From contig MNCI01028922.1 of the NCBI GenBank assembly GCA_015680685.1, positions 383,609 to 447,608 on the forward strand: a DNA stretch of 64,000 nucleotides. The letters run 5' to 3'. The position numbers were made by a program, and so were the translations under genes. The DNA comes from Gnetum montanum. Lineage: Eukaryota; Streptophyta; Gnetopsida; Gnetales; Gnetaceae. This document shows, piece by piece, positions 34,470 to 47,029 of the stretch (positions are counted from its first letter, which is position 1; each line of letters begins with the position of its first letter). The notes below the pieces were generated by a model. It was not told the origin of the DNA and made no database searches. It saw nothing but the letters and a program-made list of their open reading frames with translations.

Positions 34470-36537
34470 ATTTGGCCAGTTTATCGTCTAAGCGGATGTA
34501 TGAGGTGGTGGTACCTTGACCACGAAAGGTGTTGTCAGTGCTCTAGGTGGCGCCTTGGTGATGATGGGAGGTCTTTGGCTCATAGAGGTAGAGGGGATTG
34601 TTGCCTTGCTGGGAGGCACATGGATCACAAAAGGTTGCCGCATAGGTTTAGGCTTACTATCTATGCCAATGGAGTTTATGACATAGGGGGCATCGTCTGT
34701 GCTCGGTTGATTCAGGGTGTTGATGTTTAGTTGGCCCCGTTCTATCATTGCTTGTAGATCATCCTGTAATGCATTACAATTGTCGGTATTGTGACTGGAC
34801 ATCTGGTGGTAGTGACNTACAATTGTCGGTATTGTGACTGGACATCTGGTGGTAGTGACAAAATTGATCTAATTTGGAGTGTCGTGGGACCGGGGGCTCA
34901 TTTGGTGTTGCTAAGGTGGGGTTCCTCAATAGCTCACAGTACCTATTGTGTCTTCGATGAGCATTTTCTGCTACTTTTTTGTATTGGATTTTCCCAGTTC
35001 TAAGGAGTTGCGCTAGTAGTTTAGAGGGTCGCGTGGGTAGCGACATATACTTAGAGCGATCATTGCGCTGAAAGCTGGGCCTTGGGGTGGCCCTTGTTGT
35101 TGTAGGTGGGTTGGTATTGGCGTTTGTTGTTTTTGTGCTTGCAGCTACAGTTTCCATTGTTGTCTGTTGTTTGGCAACATGCTGGTTCTTGTAAGCCACA
35201 TAGGTGGGGTCATTGCTGGTTTGCAAAACTTATTCAATGTTCTTAATCTATGTGAACGCTTGGCTCAATGTTTGAGCACTTAGGTAGTATAGTTTTGACT
35301 TAATGAAGTCATTCATAGCTCCCTTTAGAATTGTAAGCAAATACGTTTCAGGGATGGGCTCATGAAGTCCATTAAGGGCTGTACTCCATCGTTGGATGAA
35401 CTTTTGCATAGGCTCAAGTGGTGCTTGTTTCACCTGTATCAGAGTGTCTAGGGTTGCTTCAGGCTTCAGGTTGTACTTAAACCTGGTAACGAACTGATGT
35501 AACAGATTCTTAAGAGAGGATATGGAGTTATGAGGTAAGGCTCGGTACCAGTCTAAGGCTACGCTCGTTAAGGACATAGCAAACACGCGCAAGATTGCAT
35601 GGGGCCAAACTTGAAGTAATAGAGTTTTTGATCGAAATGTGACTAAGTGAGCATTTGGATCTCCCTTCCCATTGTATTTGGTCAGTTGTGGAAGTGTGAT
35701 TCCCTTGGGCAAAGCTAACAGTGGCACTGAAGATCTAATTGGATCATCATGGTAGAAGTCTAGTACTTTAACTTGTTTAGTGTTTGCCATGTTGAGGTGC
35801 TTTACCTCTTCAGCTAATGCCTGCATCATTTTTTTGGCTTCTGCCCACTCTTGAGCGGTAGGCAGATTAGTTGGTTGAGGAGGTTGTTGGGTTGTCATTT
35901 GTTGCTGTGGAGCAATGTTTAGAGTTGTGGTTGTGGGGTGTGGCACATTGAAGTGAGTGGGTTGTTGAATAAGGGGTATGGTTCCTTGCCTAGCCACAAA
36001 TTGTGAAGTGACACCCTGGATGTGCAGGGCCGATGCAGTGAAAGTGGGCCCATGGGTTTGCACGTGTGGTATGTACTGGGTGGAGATGGGTGTGGGTAGT
36101 CTCTGTTGGGATACTGGTGCTTGTGTGCTCATTGATACTTGGTGAGTGGTCGTCTATCCCATGCGAGGATGGAGTGATGGGTTCACATAGGCATGGGGAC
36201 TGAGGGTGTGGTATGAATCCTCAGGTTCAGATTATGCCTCGAAGTCATCTACATCATGTTGGTTTTGGTGCTCCTTAGTGGGTCACCATGTATTTTGGCC
36301 CCTTGCTAGAAGGAGTTGAGAGATGAATCGATGGTGAGGCTCAGAAAGAGGGATGATGTCATATACAGAGGGGGCGAATTCATGACCTCCCATGTATATG
36401 TGCTCAAAGTTTTGTTTTGCCTCCTGTTCTATGTGGTTAATAGGAAGGTTGGCCTGAATATTCACACAGATGTAGTTATACTGTTCTTGTGTGGGGATTA
36501 CGAAGGTGTGTGCATTAGAGGTCTGGGATGACTCCAT
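34470..36537 (-). pseudogene. Element T1 gag
   Basis: Starts at ATG 36537 (MESSQTSNAHTF), chosen because T2 and T3 share the following YNYICVNIQANLP and QEAKQNFEHIY text. The capsid core is in the 294-codon open stretch 36132-35248: LDFYHDDPI, ALPKGITLPQLTKYNGKGDP, ALDWYRALP and TLIQVKQAPLEPMQKFIQRW, typical of the plant retrotransposon gag domain. A nucleocapsid motif FCHYHQMSSHNTDNC lies near 34800-34860, followed by ALQDDLQAMIERGQLN. A linker with PFVIHVPP follows. About a dozen stops interrupt gag and protease together. The 43 extra bases at the N in 34817 break the frame. Without them one frame of 1,085 codons, stop included, runs from 36537 to 33240. Confidence 0.85.
34775..34859. repeat. 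Perfect 42-bp direct repeat separated by a single N (assembly artefact)
   Basis: 34775-34816 and 34818-34859 are identical, with the only N of this area between them at 34817. The extra 43 bases throw the gag frame out by one and fall in the nucleocapsid motif. This fits two contigs joined end to end with an unrecognised overlap. Confidence 0.92.
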
Positions 36538-36701
36538 GGTGATGTGTGACAAGGCAGTGTACGAGCTAGCTAACAAGTGCCGAGTGTGTTTTGGGCTAAG
36601 TGTGCAGAGTGTCCGGCGTGTGAACATTGAAAATTTTTCTAAGTGTCCAGCGTGTACAACGTAAATGGGAGAAAATTTGGCTAAGTATGAGATTATGAAC
36701 C

Positions 36702-37098
36702 NNNNNNNNNNNNNNNNNNNNNNNNNNNNNNNNNNNNNNNNNNNNNNNNNNNNNNNNNNNNNNNNNNNNNNNNNNNNNNNNNNNNNNNNNNNNNNNNNNN
36801 NNNNNNNNNNNNNNNNNNNNNNNNNNNNNNNNNNNNNNNNNNNNNNNNNNNNNNNNNNNNNNNNNNNNNNNNNNNNNNNNNNNNNNNNNNNNNNNNNNNN
36901 NNNNNNNNNNNNNNNNNNNNNNNNNNNNNNNNNNNNNNNNNNNNNNNNNNNNNNNNNNNNNNNNNNNNNNNNNNNNNNNNNNNNNNNNNNNNNNNNNNNN
37001 NNNNNNNNNNNNNNNNNNNNNNNNNNNNNNNNNNNNNNNNNNNNNNNNNNNNNNNNNNNNNNNNNNNNNNNNNNNNNNNNNNNNNNNNNNNNNNNNNN
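36702..37098. other. Assembly gap, 397 N
   Basis: Covers the inner end of the T1 5' LTR and its primer-binding site. From the left LTR length, the LTR edge is expected near 36830 if the gap size is right. Confidence 0.98.
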
Positions 37099-38295
37099 AA
37101 AAACTGTAATAGATTTTAGCAAAGAAATGTAGCAATATTATTATGAAATGAGAGTTACAATGCACCGGTCTAACGCAGTTGTGACTCTGACACAAGGCGG
37201 ACGAATAGCCCTGGTGGATGCAGGGATGATTGTGTGCTGGGTTCAACTGCAGGCACAACGTAAAAGCTGTATGCTTAGTGTGCAGGGTCAAGATTTAGCA
37301 TACAGGGTTTTGCTTTTCTCCCTCATTTCTCAGTGTCTTTAGTTTTTGTCTCTGGTTTTCTCAAAATTGCCCCCAGTCTAGTGAAAAATTGGGATTTTTA
37401 TACAAGTGTAGATGCGGGACTCAGGTTTTGAGAGGGGATGATTGGCTGTGGAGTGCTGGATTCTTGGGTTGGGTGACATGTGGCGCGTTGACCGGGTGCG
37501 AAAGAATGAAATTTTACAAGTATACAGCGTGTAGCACGCCAGCATATGCCGTTGTATGCCAGCGTATACACACTGTACACCAGTGTAAACTGTTGTACGC
37601 CAGCGTATACACGCTGGGTGTACAGACTTGATCAAAGCAAAAGAAGTCTTTTGGCCTTCAAATTTGAATTCGGATGCCATGAAGATGCTACCTGTAGACC
37701 TTCAACTTGGTTGATTTTGATTTGACATGTTTCTGGAGAGTTTTGATTGGTGTACATTGTGCAGGCTTGGCGTACACTTTACACATGCCGGGCGTATACG
37801 CTGTATCTACTAGGCGTATACGCTGAGCGTAGATGCTGCATCTGCTGGATGTATACGCTGGGTGTATACGTTGCATCCTCAACGTATGAACTCTAGAATG
37901 CATGATGTCAACATCTGAGGATTGCTTTGTTCATGTGAAATGATGCTTTGTACAAAGTCTTGCTTTGCAGTGCCGTTTCTATGCTGTCTTCGGGGTTGCA
38001 TACTGGGTGTATACGCCAGTCATACATGCTGAGTGTACGCTGGGCGTGTACGCTAGGCATATACGCTGTGAATGCATACTTAGCAAAGGCTGAGTATCTT
38101 GAGCTCCGAAGTTGCCATTTTTGATAATAGATGTTGTCATGGTCGTCGGCGGTCTCAGGGAACTGCTCTTCGTTGAGTCCGAATCTGCTTGAAGCTATTT
38201 GTGGGGTCCTCAAGCTTTAGTCATGTTGGGGAGCATCATGACTTAGCTCGATTCTTGTTGGAGAAGTACTAAGCTCAAAATTTTGTGGTGTTTCA
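37099..38295 (-). repeat. Element T1 5' LTR (inner end lost in gap)
   Basis: Matches 30216-31458. It begins on the minus strand at 38295 with TGAAACACCACAAAATTTTG. It carries the same TACGCCAGCG and CGTATACGCTG repeat groups (37545-37620 and 37790-37890), with fewer units than the left LTR, accounting for about 46 bp of length difference. Confidence 0.85.
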
Positions 38296-38300
38296 ATGAG

Positions 38301-39660
38301 AATTTAAAGCACACCCCTTAAAAAAATAAATGGGCTATAAGCATTGGTTATGGGACTAGAAAGACATGTTACCCATGCCTGAAGGTCCCCTCTAAGTAAG
38401 GCCCTCTTTCACTTCCTACTTCTCTTTTCCTCTCTTTATGGAATAGTGGTTGTTTTGTAGGAGTACTCTTGTGTCTTGGGGGAGTGGATTGACCTTAGAA
38501 TGATGATGCAAAGTCATTGAAAGAAGTTATTTTTGGTCTGGACTAAGGATGAATTTTCTCAAGTTATTTTAAACATAAAAATTCACAAGGGACTTCTTAT
38601 GACCTCAATTTGGAATTCCAATCCACCTTATCCATCATCCATCTATGTTGTTCATAACTCACCTCACTGCCAAAGTCCATGTTCTTGATTTGGTTTCTTG
38701 GTCTGATGTACTTGAATTCTTAGGTAGAATCTTCTAGGTTTTGGTCCTTAACTTCCATCGACTATTAATTACATATGGGACCCGCAAACTCCTTAGGTTG
38801 AGGTTATGTAAGGACAAACAAGGCATGTGCCTACTATGGAGTGGACCCACTTGCATCTCTCTTGGTTGGGTTCATTAAGCACCTTATCCTTAGGCATTTT
38901 TGCAATCAAAATCTTTCATACACTTATTTTCTACATCAAACCATGTGCTCCTTTACATATTTTGTTCAATAAACACATTCTTCATAAAAATTTTCAATTT
39001 TTGAGCTTTGAAACATCCTCTTCAATGATTTCATCATATTCTTGGCTTTTCTAGAACTCCATAGATCCCAAATTCATTGAAAAATTCCTTGTATTTTTTA
39101 AGATATTCAAAATTCAAAATTTTCCCAACAAGCTTCGTATACGAAGCCCTATCGACAGATTAGATGCATATATGAGGCTTTGTATATGCTGCCTCATCAA
39201 CATAGTGGAAAAATACTATATATATGCATGACCCCACTTTGAAATTTTTACATTTTCTCACAAACCAAGGGAGTTTTTCTAATTTTCAGAGCCCTGAACC
39301 TTCCAGAGACCATAACTTCCTAACGGTTTATTCAAATCTCTCAATTTTTTGACCTTGCAGCTACTAGAGATAAGCTCTTTGTTGTGGGGGCCACAAATGT
39401 GCCATTTGTGATAGAAAATGTTTTGCCATTTTTCTAACTCCCACAAAGGTTTAACTAAGAAATCAACTATTAAACACCAAATTACAAGAGTTAAACCTTT
39501 CCAACAAGCTTCGGTGACATTTAAAATAAATAATTAATAAAATAATAAATTTTCCATGCTTCAACCTTAGCTAAAGTATAACTAATTGATGGGATAAGGT
39601 ATTCAAAAATTTAAAGTTACAAATTATATCTACTAATCCATGGATGTGTTGTGATTGTAG
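38301..39660 (+). other. Element P sequence between T1 and the additional ORF
   Basis: No domain found. Holds CTTGGGGGAGTGG near 38478 (purine-rich) and the repeat-related block 38320-38400. A perfect 16-bp palindrome GCTTCGTATACGAAGC is at 39132-39147, with a weaker copy (GGCTTTGTATATGCTGCC) about 40 bp on. Confidence 0.5.
39132..39147. repeat. 16-bp perfect palindrome
   Basis: GCTTCGTATACGAAGC equals its own reverse complement. Its function is unknown. Confidence 0.9.
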
Positions 39661-42075
39661 ATGGCACCAAAAGGTAAACACACACAAGAAGAAGGACCAT
39701 CTCAACTAAGAGAGAAACAACCTAGAATGAAAAGGGGTCAAGAATAAGCCTAGGAAGAACCACTTGCAATCCATGCCATAGGTCCTCTTAGGGAAGAGGT
39801 TGAGGTGGAATCTATTTGATAGATTCCAAAACCACTAGTAGTAATAGAACATTCCCATTAGGATGATGCACTAGCTCAACAAGCAAATCTTGAGGTGACC
39901 TTGATAGAAGTTTGCCTAAATCAAATCAGATTAAGGGAGGTCCAAAAAATAGTGTTGTAGGAGTTAAAATTTGGCATTTTCCTAAAGCAAGCATCTAAAG
40001 AAGTACAAGACCAATTGAAGACCTCTTCCATATGGCCAATCATCACTTCTACCCGGAATTGGTACATGGGAGAGACATTCCTATTCTAGAACAATAGGCA
40101 AGCCAGTTCAATGGTCAAAATCAAGGATAGCTTAATGTCCTACTTAGTGCAAGACTTTGCTAAAGTGCTTGGGTTGTTAGAAATAGGAATAAATCTTGCT
40201 GAGAATCCAATGTAGGCAGACCCCAACATCAAAAAAGAATGGGTGTGATGGTGCTATCGTATTGACTGCAAGGAGTTTGACACACTCACATTGGAAAAAA
40301 GGATCCACTATAAGATTAGAGCCTTCCACCTTAATCCCATGGTGAGGCCAAAAAAATCACTACCTTTTCTACCTATGCATGTGCCAGTATGAGTGCAAGA
40401 TTCCTTGTCAACCTTCCACAGTTGATCTATCTAGAGATGAGAAGTGGTTTAAGGAAAATGAACATGGAAGGAAGACACTCCCCTTTCCATGCCTCATTCG
40501 AAAACTCTGTTAGAGGAGATGAATAGTCCATTATATAAATGATGTTTTCAGGCATGCCTTAAGCACTAATTGGGCAAAAATGATGAAAGATAAAATCCCT
40601 ACAACAATCATTCAAGAAGAGGAGCAGCAATCACTGCCTCTGCCTACTACTCAAACAACTATGCTAGACATCGTTGCCATAGCCCAATGGTTGCATAAGT
40701 ACTGAGAATGGCTCTTGAGTGAACAAGAGTCATGAGTTGGCATGAGTGGTGGGGATCCATTTGTGTACCAACTAGCAATGAGTCACCTAAATGAGGTGGC
40801 ATGAACAATCAACCTGATGGGTGAAGTGGGATCCAGTTTTTTAGTCCAAAGAACATAGTTGTTTATGAGATCAACTCTTAGTGCTAGAGAGGTGATAGTA
40901 TCTCTCACATAATAGCAGCCAATTCTAGAAATTTCTAGAAATGCAATGACCTTCATGGTGTACTTGGAGGAAGGTGAGGGGGCAACAATATTGATCATGC
41001 GGCACCAAGGACAAGCGACAACAATAGAGGTGGTTGCTGATCGAATTGACAAAATCCTCAATGCACCTGTAGCATATGTACCAAATGTCACTACACTTAA
41101 AGATGTGTAGATGTTTGTAGGAATCACAAGTGGTAGAATAAATGTAGCACAACATGAAGAACTATTTGACTAACTAGTGGGAACCAGGCAACTACTTCTG
41201 AATGTATTTGATCTTTCAGATAACATTACAACAACCTAGTTGAAGCTAGTAGAGCCAAGGGGAAAAAATATTATCTTGGAGGGGCAATTTGAAATAGCCA
41301 AGGAGCTAAATAAATGCTTAGCTACTAAATTTGCTGAATTAAGAGCCCAAATTGCTGATTCTACATTTCTCAACCTGGCATTGACAAAAGATGAAGTTCT
41401 TGAACAACTTCACTCCAAACTCAAAGTGGTTGAGGGTGCAATGGAAATGGTGGTGTTCTATGAATCCTTGGTAGAGGCTACACAACATAAAATTTAGGAG
41501 GCCTTGGATCAGACCTACTAGGAGAATGTATAATTGATTGTAGGCAGCCATTGCCTATGGAATGTTGATGAGTGCAAAGAACAATTAACCAATTTCATCC
41601 ATCAATAGTAGAGGTAACTGGCCAAAGAGAACACAAAGCTAAGGAGATTAACATCTAAAAATAGAAAACTCTCCATGGAGGAGGTCTATGCCCTTCACTA
41701 GAAGATTGCAATAGAGGTAGTCACTTGGAAATTAGAGGCTCTCAAATTTGAGAGACTCAAAGATCATTATAGAGATCAGGTTGGTCTACAAAAAGAAGTA
41801 AATGAAAAACACATCCAGTTGATGAAGGTGAAAGTAAATGAAACCCTTGAAAAACTCCAGTAAGGAAGAGAATTATGGAAACTTATCATTGATGGGATAG
41901 ATGCTTATAACAAGGCAGAAATATTCATGAAGGAGTTGCAGATTGAGGAGATGATGAAATACATGAAGCTCATTAATCTTTGATATGCAAATCTTGCCAT
42001 GTTAATTGCCAGATGGCCATGGTTAGAACTAGAGAAGTAGGTGGCTAGCTTGTACTTGTTGTATGAGGTTGAGTT
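39661..42075 (+). pseudogene. Element P additional ORF (coiled-coil protein), part 1
   Basis: Starts ATGGCACCAAAAGG (MAPKGKHTQEEGPSQL). From 40033 it matches the A1 copy: SIWPIITSTRNWYMGETFLF, then WCYRIDCKEFDTLTLEKR (40249 on) and HLNPMVRP. A proline-containing hinge leads to the coiled-coil region, best seen in the open stretch 41240-41497 (KLVEPRGKNIILEGQFEIAKE) and in RDQVGLQKEVNEKHIQL (41776 on). The frame is cut at YEVEF (42071-42075) by T2 and resumes at 51479. Position between integrase and 3' LTR is that of additional ORFs known in Athila/Tat-type plant elements. I cannot name a function; a structural or particle-related role is only a guess. Most stops are TAG at positions where the A1 copy or context suggests Gln. 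Confidence 0.75.
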
Positions 42076-44218
42076 TGTAGCGATCAAAAATGTTAGTAGC
42101 TAGAATCATTGAGGGGTTTGCAGATGCACAACCTAACCTTGCTTCCGTGCAAGGGCTTGCTAGAAATAGAGGCAAAGTGCCTTGAATGATCTTGTTGATC
42201 GAATAGGGACTTTTCCACTTGCAATCGGGATGGTGGATGCAATCGAGGATGGCATGGTTAGCCAAGATGCAAATACAAATGATGCAAAATAGTGCTAAGT
42301 GTTCTAGTGGTGTTTCATGGTGCTAAGTGTTCTAGTGGTATTTCATGGTGCTAAGTGTAAAGTGTAGTCATGGAATGGGGGTGAGTGTAGTCAAGGATTT
42401 TGCCAAAACGAGGGTGCCAACTTGTAGAGAATACCTCCCAAGTGTGGTTACAATGTAATAACATGTGAAAAATGCAAAAAATGCAATGAAAATGTATAAA
42501 ATGTAGGAAAGAAAATGGAACACCATCCCAAATGAGGTAGAGTGTAGTTAGCTCCAAATGGGATTTAGAAGGTATGTAGTGTATAGTAGGCATAATGGAG
42601 AGTGTAGTCATAGTCTCAGTGGTGTCAGGCTATGAAGTTTGGCACTTGCTGTGGTGTCCATGCTTGCTGGGTTGATCACCATGGTGTACCATGGATTGTG
42701 GTATCCTACAGGGCTATGGTGGGTTGTGGAACACAACTCTACCTCTATGCTAGTGCCTTTGGATCTTGTTCAACCAAAATTCTAAGTGCCAAATGCCAAA
42801 ATGGTAAAATCAAAAACTTGCCAACCCCTAAAACACTGGGACGTAAGGGTATGTATAGGGCTAGGGTTAGCCAAAGATGTGGATTGAGCACCAAGTGGTA
42901 GTGTGGTAGTTGAGAGTACGTTGTGAGGTAGTTGGGACTATGCTAACCCCAACTATGATCTTCACTAAAGTAAGAGGTGTTTTCCTATGTTTTGGTTTGA
43001 CTAACTCTGCAAGGTTGAGAGAATATGACTATGCTACCAACTACATGTGTAAGTGCCAAGGAGTTCACAATGTACATGAGAAAATGCCAAAAATGCAACT
43101 TTTGGAGACTACGCTCCGGGACTATGCTATTCACTATGGGAAGTGGTGTTGAGCATAGTTACAATTTCAGGGAGAAGGGGGATGCAAAAAAGATAAATGC
43201 TACTACTGGAGGTGTGTTGGAGTTGATGCGAATGTCGGTGCTGCATTGTGGAGGCCTTTGGAGGCTATTCTTGCCATCTATTCTTGACTACGCTCTAAAC
43301 TAGATGAGAGCATAGTTCCAAACTTAGGCAAAATCTAGGAAAATATCTAGGAAAATATGGCTAAGTGTTGACTATGCTTCAAGGGAGGCTAACTATACTC
43401 CAAATTGGGGGTGAGCGTAGTCTCAACACTTAGAGAAATTCCTACAAAAATTTAGCCTTTGAACTGAATATGCTCTAGAGCGTAGTCTCAATAGTTAGAA
43501 AATTTTGTAAAGACTATGCATCCATGCTGACTATGTTGACTACGCTTTAGAGCATAGTCCCAACAGTGGAGAGCATAGCCCTAGCATTTAGAAAAATCTT
43601 GCAAAAACTAAGCTTCCAAACTATTTATGCTTGACTATGCTCCTAAGCATACTCTCGATAGTTAGAAAAAATATGTGAAAACTAGTGTTTTTATGTTGAC
43701 TATGATGACTATGCTCTAGAGCATAGTCCTAGCACTTAGAAATATTCTACAACAAGTGTCATCATTCTGAAACTTAGAAAAATTTGTGAAACTAGTAGTT
43801 TGAGTTGACTATGCTCTTTACTATGCTAACTATGCTCTGGTGTAATGGAGAGCATAGCCCCAACACTTAGAAAAATTTGCAAAAAGTTCCATCATTCTAA
43901 CACTTAGCAAAATTCGTAAAAAAAATAGTTTTTGAGCTAACTATGCTCTCCATTGGGTTGACTATGCTTTGGTGCAGTGTAGAGCATAGTCCCAACACTT
44001 AGAAAAATTTGTGGAAAGTTCCATCGTTCTGACACTTAGCCAAATTTGTAGAAAAACTAGTTTTGGAGTTGACTATGCTCTTCATTGGTTTGACTACACT
44101 TTGGTGCAGTGGAGAGCATAGTCTCAACAATTAGAAAAATTTGTGAAGAGTGTCATCATTTTGATACTTAGCCAAATTTACCATGGAGATGCTGTAGCTA
44201 AAATTTTGTGGTGTTTCA
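42076..44218 (-). repeat. Element T2 3' LTR
   Basis: Edges are TGTAGCGATC at 42076 and GTGGTGTTTCA at 44218 on the plus strand. Repeated GACTATGCTC and GAGCATAGTC words fill 43240-44130. The last three units have a 132-bp period (AGCATAG at 43851, 43983 and 44115). A perfect 22-bp palindrome is at 43707-43728, with arms GACTATGCTCT and AGAGCATAGTC. Confidence 0.88.
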
Positions 44219-44608
44219 TTGGCCCCTCTTTATTGATGTCTAGAGAAGTGACTCAAGTGATGTCACCAAAGAATGCAAAACACCATAGTAGACATGGCAC
44301 CAACATCACTCACCTAATTAGGTGTCATTTCACCACACTCAAGAGTGCTATGGGTAGGGGTATGCTAAGGGCAAAGGGTGTAGGCAATGCACTAGGGTGA
44401 TGAAATGAAAATAGGAGAGATGAAATGCAAATAATGTACCATGTTGTAGATGCACAGTCAGCATGGCTGATAGTGACCATGGCACTAGGGTGGCTTTCCC
44501 CTAAAATGGTTGACCTCTCATTGGAGTGCTCCATGAGAGAGTCCATGTGGATTCAAGGTTGGGCTAGTTGCGAAATTGTAGCGTGCTTAGATTACTTGGG
44601 GATGTGCA

Positions 44609-44656
<48 letters not shown>

Positions 44657-45340
44657 ACTTTTTCTTGTAAGGTAAACCTATGTTTGGTTCTACACATTGC
44701 TAGATGTTAGCTACAAGGTGTTAGCCATCGAGTGAACTGTGTGCCACCTAATGGGCTTTGCTTTGATGCAATCATGTTGCATTTATAGAATAGGTGTTTT
44801 CTCCTTGTGATGATTTGTGCTACATCTGCTTGGGCTTTGACTAGCCAACAAAGGCTTCCCATGGGATGAGTTGTGTTACATCTGCCTAGGGTTCTATGGT
44901 TGATGTGAAGAGAATGCCATATGGTCATATTATGTATGCATCAGAGGGGTTTGTGATCTTGATTATGTGAGGGAATGTGAGAAATGTAAAAGGGTATTGG
45001 AATGCGGGATGGCATAGGCTATAATGGGATGAGGGGGATGTGCACTCTTGAGAGGCTTAGCTAGTATAATCATGCACATTAGAGTGATGTGGTGACTTAC
45101 GGCAATGATGAGATGCACCTCTGCATGACCACCTTCAGGGCTTCATCCTACAAAAATAACTCTAAGAAGATAAGAAAACCACACAACCTGAAATGGAAAT
45201 CAAAAGCTAGATGCAAAGATGTTGCAAATGTGTTAAAGAGTGAACTAGTTGCAAGTGGCTAGGAAGCTAGTGAAAGTGTTAAGGGTGATGATGCTGCAAG
45301 TGCTCCAAAAGTTGTGCTAGTGGACAGTGCTCTAGAAAAT
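44219..45340. other. T2 noncoding interior with CT microsatellite
   Basis: 44219-44231 is the polypurine tract (on minus AAAGAGGGGCCAA). A (CT)n tract of about 19 units spans 44615-44652. No coding motif. Confidence 0.7.
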
Positions 45341-45980
45341 TAGCAAAATGCTAGTTTAAGGTCTTGGTAGACTGTGGTGTGTGAGTTTATAGTCCTCATG
45401 GACTACCGTGCGCCAGTTTAGTGTCANGTGGTGTGTGAGTTTATAGTCCTCATGGACTACCGTGCGCCAGTTTAGTGTCATAGTGAACATGTGCTATGCT
45501 AGTTTAATGTTATGATTCAAGGATGAGCTATGCTAGTTTATAGTCATAGTGGACTTGCTGTGCCATTTTTACCATCATGGTGGATGAGTGCTTACCTTGC
45601 TTTGGTAAGGTATAGTGTTGCATGCATAGCCATGCTATGTGCTTACAAGATCTTGCAAAAATCGACTAGGAAAACAACATCAAGTGGCACCTATTTTCAC
45701 AAAGTTAATGTGCACAAGTGAAAGGAAAGTAATGAAAAAAGCAATAGTTTTAGGTTGTTCCAGGTTGCAATAGTAGTTTAAGGCCATTTTGAGCAATGGA
45801 TGTTGCTAGTTTTGGGCCATTTTGGGCCATGCATTGCTAGTTTAAGGGTCATGATGGGTCAAGGATGCTAGTTTAAAGTCATGGTAGGCCATGTGCTAGA
45901 AAAAAATGTTGCTAGTTTTAGGCTATAGCGGGCCATACAATGCTAGTTTAAGGCCATGGTAGGTTGCACGTTGTTTTTGT
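45341..45980 (-). repeat. T2 array of CTAGTTTA units with small hairpins
   Basis: Units occur at about 45350, 45385, 45410, 45508, 45533 and then, in a GGCC form, at 45768, 45797, 45837, 45870, 45910 and 45943. Example stems are TAGTCC-TCAT-GGACTA (45390-45405) and GGCC-ATTTTG-GGCC (45819-45832). The order of TAGTC-type then GGCC-type units is the same as in T1. Confidence 0.75.
45374..45480. repeat. Perfect 53-bp direct repeat separated by a single N (assembly artefact)
   Basis: 45374-45426 and 45428-45480 are identical with one N at 45427, the same signature as at 34817. The true array here probably has one copy fewer. Confidence 0.92.
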
Positions 45981-46329
45981 GATTTAAGTGTTTATGATTT
46001 TTATGGGTAAGCTAATAGATGGATGCATAAATAAATATGTAAATAGAGTGAAATGATGCATAATCTAAGAAAGTAGGCTAAATGTAAATGTGTAAATAAA
46101 TGTGATGCAAGTGAAAGTCAAAAATGCATGACGTGTAACAGCCAAGGGTAGGTAGGCAGCTAGCGCATTGCTGGCCAAGGAAGTCCCTTGGTCTGGTAGT
46201 TGCTTCCTAATCTAGTAAGGGTTAGGGGGCACATAAGGCCTAGGGTGCACCACTTATTTAGATGTGTTGGCTTCCACCGCTCATTTAGGTGTGTCAGCCC
46301 TATGTGTTTTGTTGGTTGTGGCAGGTGCA

Positions 46330-47029
46330 TCACTAGGAAATTTCACCTTTAACACTTGTTCCATGTCTATGTTGTGGATAGCTAGAGGGGAGGCATTATC
46401 ACCAAAGATGATAAGTTGATCACCTTTGTATGAAAGGTGGATTTTCTAGTGGATGGGAGAGGAGATGGCCTGTAGTTGGGCCATTCAAGGCTTGCATTGG
46501 ATCAAGTTGAATCTTGGTATTTCCTCTATGATAGTGAATTTTGTGAAGGTGGGGAATTTCTCCCCTACCATGAAGGCTATGTTGATTGTACCCCTAATAG
46601 TGACACGTGATCCATTAAAGGATTTTAGACATGCAGTTTTGGTTGGCTTGATCTTGTCTGTGAGGCCTAGCTTGTCTATGATGGTGTATAGGACTACATT
46701 TGTTACCGCACCATCATCATTGTGCACCCTGCAGATAGTTCACTACCTAGTGCATATGCTAATAGATAGTGAAGCTATTGTGACCTCCCCTCATTTAGCG
46801 TTGACCTTGACTACCTTGTCACAAAAGGCTAGGGATGTTGAACCTGATTCCTGTGGTGTAAGGGGCAACATCGCTACACAGATGGCATTCTCATCTATAA
46901 GGATGTCCTCCGTAATAGATGAGATCAGGGCACTTTGACCATAAGGGGGGACCTCTTGCTTGTGGAGGTTGAGGGAACCTTTGCATTGTTGGAAGGTATA
47001 TGGATCACAAAAGGCTTTTACACTGGTGC
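46330..47029 (-). pseudogene. Element T2 aspartic protease region
   Basis: The open stretch 46727-46485 reads HNDDGAVTNVVLYTIIDKLG, with D-D-G-A where D-T/S-G-S/A is usual, then TINIAFMVGEKFPTF and IPRFNLIQCKP, equivalent to the ILGRPW motif. Upstream in the linker PFVIHIP occurs near 47005-47025. The layout equals T1 but with more stops and frame changes. No pol follows toward the 3' LTR. Confidence 0.75.

Larger units (their letters stand above)
29945..38295 (-). mobile_element. Element T1: gag-protease-only LTR retrotransposon
   Basis: On the minus strand it runs from the 5' LTR (right, ends at 38295) through gag and protease to the 3' LTR (left, 29945-31458). Flanks ATGGG (29940-29944) and ATGAG (38296-38300) fit a 5-bp target duplication with one transition. 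The region between protease and 3' LTR (33239-31459) has no RT, RNase H or integrase motif in any frame I could read, so T1 depends on another element for replication. It is inserted in element P after integrase. Its LTRs differ at about 17 sites in roughly 230 compared bases, all but one transitions, so it is the least decayed family member here. Confidence 0.85.

Noticed and set aside
36283-37291. Long frames across the N run
   Set aside because: Unknown bases hide stops; only the part outside the gap carries information.
44615-44652. CT run as a promoter or splice-type signal
   Set aside because: A plain dinucleotide microsatellite in noncoding element sequence; no gene context.
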